A stretch of DNA of 63,246 nucleotides from Candidatus Melainabacteria bacterium (lineage in GTDB: Bacteria; Cyanobacteriota; Vampirovibrionia; Vampirovibrionales; Vampirovibrionaceae). Under the pieces are notes generated by a model. That model made no database searches, had not been told where the DNA came from, and worked only from the letters and a program-made list of their open reading frames with translations. This document shows positions 55,787 to 63,246 of the stretch, in pieces (the first letter of the stretch is position 1; every line of letters begins with the position of its first letter). The stretch spans positions 1 to 63,246 of the forward strand of contig CABHPA010000005.1 in the NCBI GenBank assembly GCA_902168245.1. Direction: 5' to 3'. A program made the translations under genes and the position numbers.

Positions 55787-56095
55787 TTACTGCTCGCCGC
55801 CACTCGGCGTAAAGCTGTCGCCGCCAGAAGGATATGAGCCGCCCGCAAAGGAATTATAGCCATAGGCCAAGCCCAAGCCGCCTCCACCAATAATCAGGCC
55901 CGATTTAACGGGGTTACGCGCCATTTTATTCATAATGCCGCTGGCTTTGGCAATCTCGCCGGTTTTCGCATCTTGTTGCCAGCCTTTCGCCAGAAGTTTC
56001 GTACCGTCCTTAGCGGTAATAACCCCATCTTTATTGCCTTTAAAAAACGCGCTAAAGCCCTTGGCTTTGTTCAGCATACTAATATTCGCCGCCAT
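55787..56095 (-). CDS. Small Gly-rich hypothetical protein
   Basis: 102 residues from the ATG at 56095 (AAGGGGGCG upstream). A charged N-terminal half (NKAKGFSAFFKGNKDGVITA, GTKLLAKGWQQDAKTGEIAK) is followed by one hydrophobic Gly-rich stretch (GLIIGGGGLGLAYGY) and a Gly/Ser/Pro tail. The NKDGVITAKDGTKLL segment resembles a loose EF-hand-like loop but lacks the full ligand pattern. No family recognised. Confidence 0.65.
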   Translation of the reverse strand: MAANISMLNKAKGFSAFFKGNKDGVITAKDGTKLLAKGWQQDAKTGEIAKASGIMNKMARNPVKSGLIIGGGGLGLAYGYNSFAGGSYPSGGDSFTPSGGEQ

Positions 56096-56356
56096 TATTC
56101 GCCCCCTTATAATAAACCCACACACCCATAAAAAAATATTTTCCGTAGCCCTATCCGTAGCCGTAATTTGTACCATACGCCTACGAGTGGATAAAAACCG
56201 TTTTTCACATTTTGAGTCCAGGTAGTAACTAAATTGTTACATTCAAGGAGACACCCAGATTAGGACTGGTTTAAAACACATGCGCCCAGCCGAAAAACTG
56301 CCTCAGTTTGGCGCCTAGGCAGGCAACAATACCAAAGCGTTCCCTATCAGCTCAAT

Positions 56357-57619
56357 TTACTGAATATAGCCGTATCCCATCTGCTCGTCCACAATTTCCC
56401 AGGTCAGGGGTTTGTATCCGTATATAGGGGCGGTGTATAAAATCCCTCGATCCTTCAGGGTGCGATAGGAGTTCATGATATCCGTGAACTCCTGCCGCTT
56501 GTCCAGGCGCGCCTTGGTATGGGCGGTCGCATGCTCCCAGAAATCGGAATGAAACGTAGAGCCGCCCTGATAGTAATAACTGATCACATCTTCCATTTCC
56601 TGCACCACTTTCATAAAACCCGCATTGGTGGTCGGCAAATCGACCAGGCCCATCATATAGTCGTAAATACAGCGCAGCGCGTAAATATAAATAAAAATGG
56701 AATTCGCCACCAGCGGCTCGAAAAACAGCGCCTTATTCCCGTTTTTGCAAATGCGCCCTTCCACCAGCTTACGGGTGTAGTAGCATTTGAACACATATTC
56801 CTTGCCTTCCAGCATGTCCACCTCCAGAAGCCGCTTCATATCCTCAATGGCGTCTTCCTTGGGGGTGATTTTATCGCTGAAAAGGTACCCGAACGTTTTA
56901 CGGGACTTGAGGGGAACCCCGAACATCCACCCATTACTGTGGGCGATATGATCGGTGAACGGTTCGTACTCAAAATCGGTAATACTGTGAATTAAGCAGC
57001 GGTTCACGGGAGAACAGTCGCTAATCACATAATCGTCATAACTGCTGGGAAAGCCCATGCAATCGATGACAAAATCAAAATGGTACTCCTTGTCATCAAT
57101 AGTCAGCGTAACCCGATCGTCGCCGTTCACCATGTCGGTCACATCGCCTTCAATAACCCGGAATTGCCGGGGCCAATGCTTTTCCAGACGTTCAAAAACA
57201 AAGTCCTTAAACCGGAAATTATTGAAATGAATGGCCGTGTTCCCGTCCAGAAGCGGATTAATCCAGGAATGTTCCCGCCAGTTCATAAACTTGCTGCCAT
57301 ACTTGATGGTGGCGTCCAGGGCGTCCAAGTCGGCTTTTTGGCCCAGGCAAAACCGGGTGCCGCGCTCCAGAAGGCCCACAAATTCCCCGTTCGTGCTTTC
57401 GCCAATTCCCAGAATCTGTTTCTTGGGATTGTGGATGGAGTAAATGTCCCAATCTTCATCCAGCCAGGTGCAAAAGTGAACCAGGCTTAACAACCCCGCG
57501 GAGCCTGCGCCAATCACCGCCAAAGTCCGCTTTTTCCGGGGTTCGGCGTTCTCGGCTTTGCTATTGCCAGGGCTAGGCGCTTGCATAGCAAGTTGTTTCA
57601 GCTTATCAAACAAAGACAC
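56357..57619 (-). CDS. Flavin-dependent tryptophan-halogenase-like protein
   Basis: 420 residues, GTG start with GAGGG upstream. FAD-binding GAGSAG (37-42), then ILGIGESTNGEF (72-74 region), the GIGE(S/A)T pattern of the Trp_halogenase family. TIKYGSKFMNW holds a Lys (about 106) at the place of the catalytic Lys79 of PrnA/RebH. The halogenase motif WxWxIP is replaced by WMFGVP (231-236) followed by LKSRKTFGYLFSD, so the second Trp is Phe. C-terminal half shows TFHSDFWEHA and a helical end. Halogenation is possible but not certain; could be another flavin monooxygenase. Lies near the desaturase gene on the same strand. Confidence 0.78.
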   Translation of the reverse strand: MSLFDKLKQLAMQAPSPGNSKAENAEPRKKRTLAVIGAGSAGLLSLVHFCTWLDEDWDIYSIHNPKKQILGIGESTNGEFVGLLERGTRFCLGQKADLDALDATIKYGSKFMNWREHSWINPLLDGNTAIHFNNFRFKDFVFERLEKHWPRQFRVIEGDVTDMVNGDDRVTLTIDDKEYHFDFVIDCMGFPSSYDDYVISDCSPVNRCLIHSITDFEYEPFTDHIAHSNGWMFGVPLKSRKTFGYLFSDKITPKEDAIEDMKRLLEVDMLEGKEYVFKCYYTRKLVEGRICKNGNKALFFEPLVANSIFIYIYALRCIYDYMMGLVDLPTTNAGFMKVVQEMEDVISYYYQGGSTFHSDFWEHATAHTKARLDKRQEFTDIMNSYRTLKDRGILYTAPIYGYKPLTWEIVDEQMGYGYIQ

Positions 57620-57878
57620 AAACAGGCCCTCAATGCACTCGGAAGTATATATAAATTAAAACTATTTAGCGTGAATTATTGCCTGATCCCTCGCCTACAG
57701 GCTCCTAACGAGCAATCCTCCCAATACGCAACCGCCATAGCGAAATTGCATCTCGGCAAACCCAAACGCCTTTCCCTGGCTGGCCATACCCGTGGGCAGG
57801 AAAGCCAAAACCAGCGCTGCATCACTCAGACAAACACTATTCAACTGGTTTGCACATTCCTGGTGCAAAAACGGGTTA

Positions 57879-58811
57879 TTACTTCGTTTTTAAGGGTTCA
57901 GCCAGGCTTAATTCGGGGCGAACCGGCACAATATTATTGGCAAGGCCCAATTGCCGCATCAGTTGGATAATCCAGTACGTAGGATCAACCTCATACCAAC
58001 GATGCCCGTTTCTAGCGGCCCTGGCATCCGCATGGTGGTTATTATGCCAGCCTTCGCCCCAGGTCAGCAGGGCTACCCACCAGTTGTTCCGGCTACGATC
58101 GCCCGTATCGTAAGTCTGGTACCCCCAAATATGACAGGCTGAATTGACCAGCCAGGTAATATTAAGGCATAGCACCAAACGCAAAAAACCACCCCAAACC
58201 AAGACCGAAAGCCCAATCTTCCAGCCGCCCCACAGATAGCCAAGTCCCAATAACCCTAGTAAACAGAGGATATTCAGGCTGGTATAGTGTTTTTCAAAAA
58301 AACGCATGCCGCTATCGCTAGCCAGATCCAGGGCCAGCCGATTCGTTGTCTCCTGCTCTTCATCCAACTGGGGGTGCCAAAAGAAAGCCCATAAAAAATG
58401 GGACCAGATTAAACTATAACGCGGAGAGTGCGGATCCTGCTCCTTATCCACTTTGCTATGGTGGAGCCGATGACAGGCCGCCCACCAAATCGGGCCTCGC
58501 TGAAACGCCAGACAACCCAGGAAGGTCAGCAAATACTTTACAGCACGGTTTGTATTATAGCTGCGATGCGTGAGCAAACGATGGTAACACAACGTAATTC
58601 CCAGGCAGATGGTCAGAAAGTACATTGCCAATAGCGCCGTCAGCCCTTGCCAACTGTAGGTAAGCGGCGCCGCCAGCGCAAGGACGTGCAATAAGATATA
58701 CAGGCTGAACAAAGGCAAATTAAAGCGTTCACGCGTCGCATAGGCAGGTAGAAAGTGAGGGGCTTTGTAAAAGTTATTAATATGGGTAATCGGCAATGCC
58801 TGTTGTGTCAT
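57879..58811 (-). CDS. Acyl-CoA/acyl-lipid delta-9-type fatty acid desaturase
   Basis: 310 residues from the ATG at 58811 (a GTG at 58853 also fits). Membrane di-iron enzyme. The three His boxes are HRLLTHRSY (HxxxxH), HRLHHSKVD (HxxHH) and the C-terminal EGWHNNHHADAR (HxxHH). Four hydrophobic segments lie between them (about 45-80 and 165-220). Standard for DesC/stearoyl-CoA-type desaturases that introduce the first double bond. It needs a reductase partner, none adjacent. Confidence 0.95.
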   Translation of the reverse strand: MTQQALPITHINNFYKAPHFLPAYATRERFNLPLFSLYILLHVLALAAPLTYSWQGLTALLAMYFLTICLGITLCYHRLLTHRSYNTNRAVKYLLTFLGCLAFQRGPIWWAACHRLHHSKVDKEQDPHSPRYSLIWSHFLWAFFWHPQLDEEQETTNRLALDLASDSGMRFFEKHYTSLNILCLLGLLGLGYLWGGWKIGLSVLVWGGFLRLVLCLNITWLVNSACHIWGYQTYDTGDRSRNNWWVALLTWGEGWHNNHHADARAARNGHRWYEVDPTYWIIQLMRQLGLANNIVPVRPELSLAEPLKTK

Positions 58812-58954
58812 TTGAAATAACCAACTTCTTCTAGCTCTTAAAATAGAGATCACAAAATGATGAATAGCACAAAAATTTAAGCATTCGCAAGAATACAGAA
58901 TGGGTCTTCGGCTAAATGCCTTAATCGCAGTACGCCACGCAACGGACAGTCAGT

Positions 58955-59230
58955 TCAGGCTTTTCCGCCAATCACAATTTGCAGTATGCAAGCGCTCAGC
59001 TCTTTACTGAGCGTGTTGCTCTGCGCCTGGGACAACCAGTTTTTCTTGATTGACTGTAAATTTCCACGGCTGGTCTTGACAGTAACCCGGCTTGAATGAC
59101 TGGATAAAACCTCGCAATGCAGTGTTTTCATTAGTTCCAGGCCACGGGCCAGAATATCATCCCCATCTTTAAAGACAAAAATGCCTTTAATGGGCTGGAG
59201 AGCTAGATTAACTGGATAGTTTCGAGTCAA
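58955..59230 (-). CDS. Small hypothetical protein
   Basis: 91 residues, TTG start with AAAAGG upstream. Sequence MTRNYPVNLALQPIKGIFVF, then DGDDILARGLELMKTLHCEV and VTVKTSRGNLQSIKKNW, ending in a hydrophobic helix-like segment (LSACILQIVIGG). No recognised family. Soluble, mixed alpha/beta. The gene is divergent from the zinc-ribbon gene at 59468. Confidence 0.6.
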   Translation of the reverse strand: MTRNYPVNLALQPIKGIFVFKDGDDILARGLELMKTLHCEVLSSHSSRVTVKTSRGNLQSIKKNWLSQAQSNTLSKELSACILQIVIGGKA

Positions 59231-59467
59231 AATTTAACCTTTTCCAGGGTTGGTATTTCAGTTACAACCCTCATTACGATCTATAATGGCATATTTTTTG
59301 CGACATTTATAGAGGCAGTCTGAAAAGGTTGGGGTTGTATATTGTTTTGATCTGGTACATACTGTAGTCAGGGATTTTTTTAAGGTACAGGTTTATTTTT
59401 TATTGATGGGCCTCCACTAAAGAAGATCACCAAAAAATGTAATTGAGTAACAGAGGTTCCAATCAAT

Positions 59468-59794
59468 ATGCCAGCAACAGAAATCGTTTGTACCGCTTGT
59501 GGTACTGGCTTCGTTTTCACTGACGAAGAGCAGGACTTTTACCAGTCCAAGGGTTTCCAGCCCCCCAGAAAATGCAAACCCTGCCGGGATGCTGCTAAGC
59601 AGAACCGTGGTGGTGGAAGTGGCGGCGGGAGTCGTGGCGGTTATGGCGGCGGCGGTTACGATCGTCCGCAACGCCAGATGTTTGACGCCGTTTGCGCTAG
59701 CTGTGGCGTGAATACGCAAGTCCCTTTCCAGCCTAACGGCACCAAACCCGTTTATTGCAGAGACTGCTTCCAGCAAAGCAGCTATTCCTACTAA
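59468..59794 (+). CDS. Zinc-ribbon protein with Gly/Arg-rich linker
   Basis: 108 residues. The N-terminal zinc ribbon has CTAC (residues 8-11) and CKPC (about 36-39), with TEIVCTACGTGFVFTDEEQ as the family signature. A Gly/Arg/Tyr-rich linker (GGGSRGGYGGGGYDRPQR) leads to a second CASC/CRDC ribbon ending QSSYSY. Such Gly-Arg-rich zinc ribbons are thought to bind RNA or DNA. Preceded by an about 235-base leader rich in T and A, with AGAGG as the SD. Followed by a strong terminator. Confidence 0.88.
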   Translation: MPATEIVCTACGTGFVFTDEEQDFYQSKGFQPPRKCKPCRDAAKQNRGGGSGGGSRGGYGGGGYDRPQRQMFDAVCASCGVNTQVPFQPNGTKPVYCRDCFQQSSYSY

Positions 59795-59874
59795 GGATTA
59801 GTCAAATTTGCTAACAAGCGTCCCAGCAAACTAGCCAACCCATTTTTGGATTGGTGTAGCTTGTATTCTATACG

Positions 59875-59912
59875 AAGCCTGCTATTGCATCTTGCAATAG
59901 CAGGCTTTAGTA
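59875..59912 (+). terminator. Intrinsic terminator after the zinc-ribbon gene
   Basis: AGCCTGCTATTGCA / TGCAATAGCAGGCTT, loop TCT. Short T run (TTTAG). Confidence 0.85.
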
Positions 59913-60054
59913 TGGAGAAATGGCCTTACCCGTACGAAACAATTTCATAACATTATTTCGTACGGGGGCGTTTAGCTTTGGGCTACGGTCAACACTGCCG
60001 CCAGGGGCTTGATGCCCGCCATGAAGTATGTTGCCGAGGAAACACTTGCCCGAA

Positions 60055-61101
60055 TCAGCAATCCCTGCGGTAGTATTTGAAAAACTCCCAAATCAGCTCA
60101 CTCGCGTTCAAATCCCTGCTTTGCCGACCCAGTAAGGGAATATATCGCAACGGCACCTCAGAACCCGGCCAGGTATGCCCCCCGCCATTGATGGCATACA
60201 GCATAACGCAACTGCCATTGCGCGTTCTGGTATTCAACAGGTTAACGATAGTCCCGTGCTTGATTTTTTGCAGGGCGTCTTCCCGTGGGGATGCGGAGCC
60301 TATCCCGCCATTGGCTTCTATCCAGTACTGGTAAGTGGTCATAATAGGCGCTACTGGCCCTACTTTGACTTTTATAATCTGAGTCGTCCCTCCCGCCATG
60401 GGAAATGCGCGATCCTGGGTACCATTAATCATCAACACAGAAAGGGGACGGGTGGGTGTTTTCCGCAGCGCCAGCTGGGGAATCGGCAAGCTAGAGGCCA
60501 CCTCCGCAATTGCCGATACCTTCCCGCTCAGTTCCATCCCTACTTTTTGAGCCAGCATACCGCCGCTGGAATAACCCGCAACGTAAACCTCATTTGTTTC
60601 TATATGGTATTTCCAGTCGATGGTGTCAATCAACCGGGCCATGAACGCGACATCATCAATGCCGGAAGACGGGTTATCAGCCGGGGAACGCCCGTCATCC
60701 CACTGTTGGTGCACCGCATCCGGATAGGCGACGATAAAGTCCTCCTGGTTGGCTATTTTGTCAAAACCAGTGACCGCCTCGGCAATCCAGCCGGAAAGCC
60801 TGGCCCCATGCAGGACAATGAGCAAAGGGCGCTTTTCATCCGGATTGTAATGGTTGGGCAAATGCACCAGCGCTTTGCGTACCAGCCCGTTCACAATCAA
60901 TGTCTCATGAATGGTCAATCCCTCAGTGCTGTCAATGATGCTGGGCTTGGGAACCTTTACGGTTTTGCGCTGACTGGATTCTTCCGTCGGTAGCGAGCGC
61001 CGGGCATCCACCGGCCCTCCCAAATTAGTGGCCAGCCCCGCCAGCATAATGGCCAGCAAAGCGGCGCGACGGCAGCCGGATCTTGTAAGACACTGTTTCA
61101 T
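60055..61101 (-). CDS. Exported PHB-depolymerase/feruloyl-esterase-like hydrolase (LpqC type)
   Basis: 348 residues from the ATG at 61101 (GGAAG ten bases upstream; ATG at 61110 and GTG at 61128 are alternatives). Signal peptide through about residue 33 (AALLAIMLAGLATNLGG). Alpha/beta fold: RPLLIVLHGA, FIVAYPDAV, nucleophile Ser178 in VAGYSSGGMLAQ, Asp230 in INGTQDRAFP and His309 in NGGGHTWPG. Typical of polyester or ester hydrolases in the PHB depolymerase/LpqC group. Extracellular or periplasmic; the substrate could be plant or algal cell-wall esters or polyester. Confidence 0.88.
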   Translation of the reverse strand: MKQCLTRSGCRRAALLAIMLAGLATNLGGPVDARRSLPTEESSQRKTVKVPKPSIIDSTEGLTIHETLIVNGLVRKALVHLPNHYNPDEKRPLLIVLHGARLSGWIAEAVTGFDKIANQEDFIVAYPDAVHQQWDDGRSPADNPSSGIDDVAFMARLIDTIDWKYHIETNEVYVAGYSSGGMLAQKVGMELSGKVSAIAEVASSLPIPQLALRKTPTRPLSVLMINGTQDRAFPMAGGTTQIIKVKVGPVAPIMTTYQYWIEANGGIGSASPREDALQKIKHGTIVNLLNTRTRNGSCVMLYAINGGGHTWPGSEVPLRYIPLLGRQSRDLNASELIWEFFKYYRRDC

Positions 61102-61571
61102 CAATACCATTCTTCCATTACGCCTCACCAGCAGCAGCCAGGGGCGGTTTTCCTAAAGTCCAGCCCAGGCTAACAAAAGTGGCTCAAGGCTAAACACCTG
61201 ATTTTAGTGTGCGCTAAGTTTGAGAATATGCCAAGCAGATATTGGCAATGTCACTGCTTCCATCCTCACTACTATATTTGTTCCATTTTGGCGCACAATA
61301 CCCTATTTCCACCGTATTTTCACCGCCCTATCGTTCAAGTAGGCGCCAGAACGCCTTTTGCAAATTCACAAGAAGCATTCGCGGCAGGCGCCTGAATGGG
61401 TATAGATGGGCAAGCAGTTGGGCTGGCTCCCACACTTGGCGAGACAGTCGCAGGTTATCAGCCCTCAAAATTCTGACTCAGCAACCATGACCGGCAGGAA
61501 AATCGTCCCTTGGCCCCCTCCCCAATGATGGCTCCGAAATGAATTCCTGCTTTGCTGATGCTGAGCTTCCA
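61102..61571. other. Intergenic region
   Basis: 470 bases between the esterase gene and the pilin-like gene end. Short frames on the plus strand have no SD and atypical composition. Nothing recognised. Confidence 0.4.
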
Positions 61572-62495
61572 TTACCGGGACGCTTGCGCCTTGACATCAA
61601 CAGTCTTCTCCAGCTCCAGTTTCCTGTCTACCGTATTCTTCACCTCTTGATAGGCGTTGACGCTACCATTGCGAATAATGGTGTTTATGGTCGAAGTGGT
61701 GGTGCTGGGGGAAACCATTGAATTATAAACGCCATGCCAGGCGGTTAACTGCGGATCGTGAGAAGTGCCGCCATCGCTGCTTTGTACATAGGCAGTGGCA
61801 TTTTGGGAGATCTGGCTCACAATATTGGTAATTTTGCCCCATACTGCCGGATCCACGTTGCCGGGCTTGGAAGGAACGCCATGGGCTTTCGAGGCGCCGC
61901 CAATAATGTCCTGTAATTCCTGCTGATAACCGATAATATCGCCATACGCGCTGGCTTTGGTGTAATTAGAGCCTTTCAGCAACTTTTGGAAGTCACTCAT
62001 GCCGGAGGTATAACCCTGACTAGCGATCAGCCATTCGATACGCACCGTTAAAACCTTGGCCCAGCTTTGCAGATCGGGGTTATTGCTATCCGCCAATACC
62101 TGCCGCAACTGCTTCAACAGATCGAGATTACTGTAAACAGGGCCAAAGTCTTGTGTACCATCCACACTCGTAGCGTTGGTGCCCCCACTACTGATATTTC
62201 TGAATTCAATCGCATCCTGTCCCGATGGCAAAGCGAGTCCTGACTGACTGACAGCCGTTGCGTCACTCACCTGGGAAGGAACACCCGGCTGAGAGATTGC
62301 GCCATTCGCCTGCAACAGGCTAAGGGTGCCTTGCGAGGTAGTGGTTGTATTGTTCACCTGCCCGAATAACTGGGACAGGCTGGAGCCAAACAGCGACAAA
62401 CCGCCCACTACAGCCACGCCAAGCAACAGGGCCATTAAACTGTATTCTGTCAGGCTTTGTCCCGGTTTTATATAGGGTCTGGCCCTTCGTTCCAT
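61572..62495 (-). CDS. Large Flp/type IVb pilin-like protein
   Basis: 307 residues from the ATG at 62495 (ATG at 62510 is possible). Short basic leader MERRARPYIKPG, then GQSLTEYSLMALLLGVAVVGG: prepilin processing between G and Q, with the Glu five residues into the mature N-terminus typical of type IVb pilins. The remainder (about 260 residues) is Ser/Gln/Thr-rich and lacks Cys, much longer than the usual 50-70-residue Flp subunit, so a minor pilin or pseudopilin is more likely. No prepilin peptidase or Tad ATPase is in the window. May relate to the TadG-like protein at 17273. Confidence 0.75.
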   Translation of the reverse strand: MERRARPYIKPGQSLTEYSLMALLLGVAVVGGLSLFGSSLSQLFGQVNNTTTTSQGTLSLLQANGAISQPGVPSQVSDATAVSQSGLALPSGQDAIEFRNISSGGTNATSVDGTQDFGPVYSNLDLLKQLRQVLADSNNPDLQSWAKVLTVRIEWLIASQGYTSGMSDFQKLLKGSNYTKASAYGDIIGYQQELQDIIGGASKAHGVPSKPGNVDPAVWGKITNIVSQISQNATAYVQSSDGGTSHDPQLTAWHGVYNSMVSPSTTTSTINTIIRNGSVNAYQEVKNTVDRKLELEKTVDVKAQASR

Positions 62496-62778
62496 AGTCA
62501 GGAATTCCATCCGTTAGACAAGCAATGTACTCAGTAAGATTTCGGCACTCAAGGCTAAAAACTAAATACTTTGTAAAAAATAAGCAACATTAAAGACTAT
62601 ATCATTACCATCTCAGACCGAGATTGCTCATTTCGTCCCTGGGCGAATACTCCCAGAGTGGCGAAAACGCCGTGAACCAGCCAGAAATACCGAAAACAAC
62701 AGGATGATGATTGCTGCACAGCCTGACCCTATCGAACCCATTGAGGTTAATGGCTCGAATCAGGGGAAGCCAATCGCG

Positions 62779-63246
62779 TCAAACCATCCTTAATACGATG
62801 CGTCCCCGCTTTTTAGGGCGCTCAACCGCTTCATGGGCAAGCGCGATGTCCTCAAGCGCAAATTCCTCCGCAATCGGCAAGCCCGCCCAACCGGAAGAAA
62901 GGCAATGGTTAATCGCCTGGGACGCATTGATTTTTACGGATACCGGGACATCGTCGCTGCCAATCAAAAACAGACTGGCATTCGCAAACGCCAACGGCCA
63001 GAATGGGATTGCCGGGTTTGGGCTGTCCGTCGCATAGGAGGCGATTGATCCGCCTTGGGCCAGCACTTGCGCGTCCAACTCAATATTGGCGGCAAACGCC
63101 ACTTCAGCAATATGCTGAACGCCTTCGGGCGCTATATTCTTGATTTGAGCCGCCAAACCATCGCTCGCCAATAAAACCTCATCGGCGCCTGCCTGAAAGG
63201 CGATTTCCCGATCGGCATCCGAACGAACCACGGCAATCACCCTGGC
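62779..63246 (-). CDS. Quinone-oxidoreductase/medium-chain dehydrogenase, N-terminus beyond the window
   Basis: The visible 155 residues are the C-terminal part of an MDR protein (zinc-type alcohol dehydrogenase family). VIAVVRSDADREIAFQAGADEVL is the end of the NAD(P) Rossmann fold, then VAFAANIELDAQVLAQGG, and KINASQAINHCL and a GRIVLRMV end typical of quinone oxidoreductases. The first 170 or so residues lie to the right of the window edge. NADPH-dependent reduction of quinones or enones is the family activity. Confidence 0.85.
   Translation of the reverse strand, partial: ARVIAVVRSDADREIAFQAGADEVLLASDGLAAQIKNIAPEGVQHIAEVAFAANIELDAQVLAQGGSIASYATDSPNPAIPFWPLAFANASLFLIGSDDVPVSVKINASQAINHCLSSGWAGLPIAEEFALEDIALAHEAVERPKKRGRIVLRMV

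Noticed and set aside
55637-55837. A 66-codon plus-strand frame after the metallopeptidase
   Set aside because: It overlaps the end of a convergent gene with a strong SD and has no own SD.
61207-61490. Short plus-strand frames between the esterase and pilin genes
   Set aside because: No SD, unusual Cys/His content, overlapping each other; no support.
1-63246. CRISPR arrays, IS elements, rRNA or prophage genes
   Set aside because: No regularly spaced repeats, no transposase/integrase motifs and no rRNA-like sequence were seen.

Overview
The window looks like chromosomal DNA of a mid-GC bacterium close to the non-photosynthetic sister group of Cyanobacteria (Vampirovibrionia / Melainabacteria, Vampirovibrio-like). 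This placement is inferred from protein flavour: an SLH plus GerMN protein, a GHL10 (YngK/YddW-like) exported protein, Tad/Flp-type envelope proteins, many exported hydrolases, and many small proteins of no recognised family. No rRNA, tRNA, CRISPR array, transposase, integrase or prophage gene was seen. Starts are often GTG or TTG and were chosen by Shine-Dalgarno (SD) spacing.

Layout. 1-720 is the 3' part of sucD. 0.8-11.2 kb carries envelope and lipid genes: a GHL10 protein, a HEAT-repeat protein, the SLH/GerMN protein, a GT39-like membrane glycosyltransferase, an alpha/beta hydrolase with a Cys nucleophile elbow, and two overlapping pyruvoyl-enzyme genes (AdoMet decarboxylase plus a diverged paralogue). 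11.2-21.8 kb holds a FAD/Rieske oxidoreductase, a penicillin-recognising protein lacking the class A deacylation Glu, ChaB, an AAA+ ATPase divergent from a TadG-like von Willebrand protein, an NfeD-slipin pair and an exported glycine-zipper protein. 21.9-26.4 kb has a frameshifted P1-family peptidase gene and then rpsB-tsf-pyrH.

26.5-40.3 kb is a mosaic: GNAT, SRPBCC, a matrixin-like protease, acyl-CoA dehydrogenase, MBL hydrolase, a 1575-residue soluble PAS/GAF histidine kinase, SDR, a nucleoside deoxyribosyltransferase-like protein and small unknowns. 40.4-44.7 kb is the threonine branch (hom-thrC forward, thrB on the opposite strand, with an LprI-like gene between). 44.8-46.3 kb has two tandem paralogues of an unrecognised membrane protein family.

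46.5-47.85 kb is the most unusual stretch. Three copies of a short element share a C/U-rich core (44 nt identical in copies 1 and 2), and each ends in an intrinsic terminator whose stem differs by compensatory changes. This is the signature of a multicopy small-RNA family. Two small AT-rich genes, a zinc ribbon and a membrane protein, lie between copies 1 and 2.

47.85-63.2 kb carries a methyltransferase, a second (membrane) PAS histidine kinase, a secreted HEYGH metallopeptidase, a flavin-halogenase-like protein, an acyl-lipid desaturase, a Gly-rich zinc-ribbon protein with a long leader, a PHB-depolymerase-like esterase, a large Flp-type pilin-like protein and the 5'-truncated end of a quinone-oxidoreductase-like gene. 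Secreted proteases, hydrolases, an LprI-like protein and pilus-type proteins would suit a cell that attaches to and digests other cells, but that lifestyle is inference.
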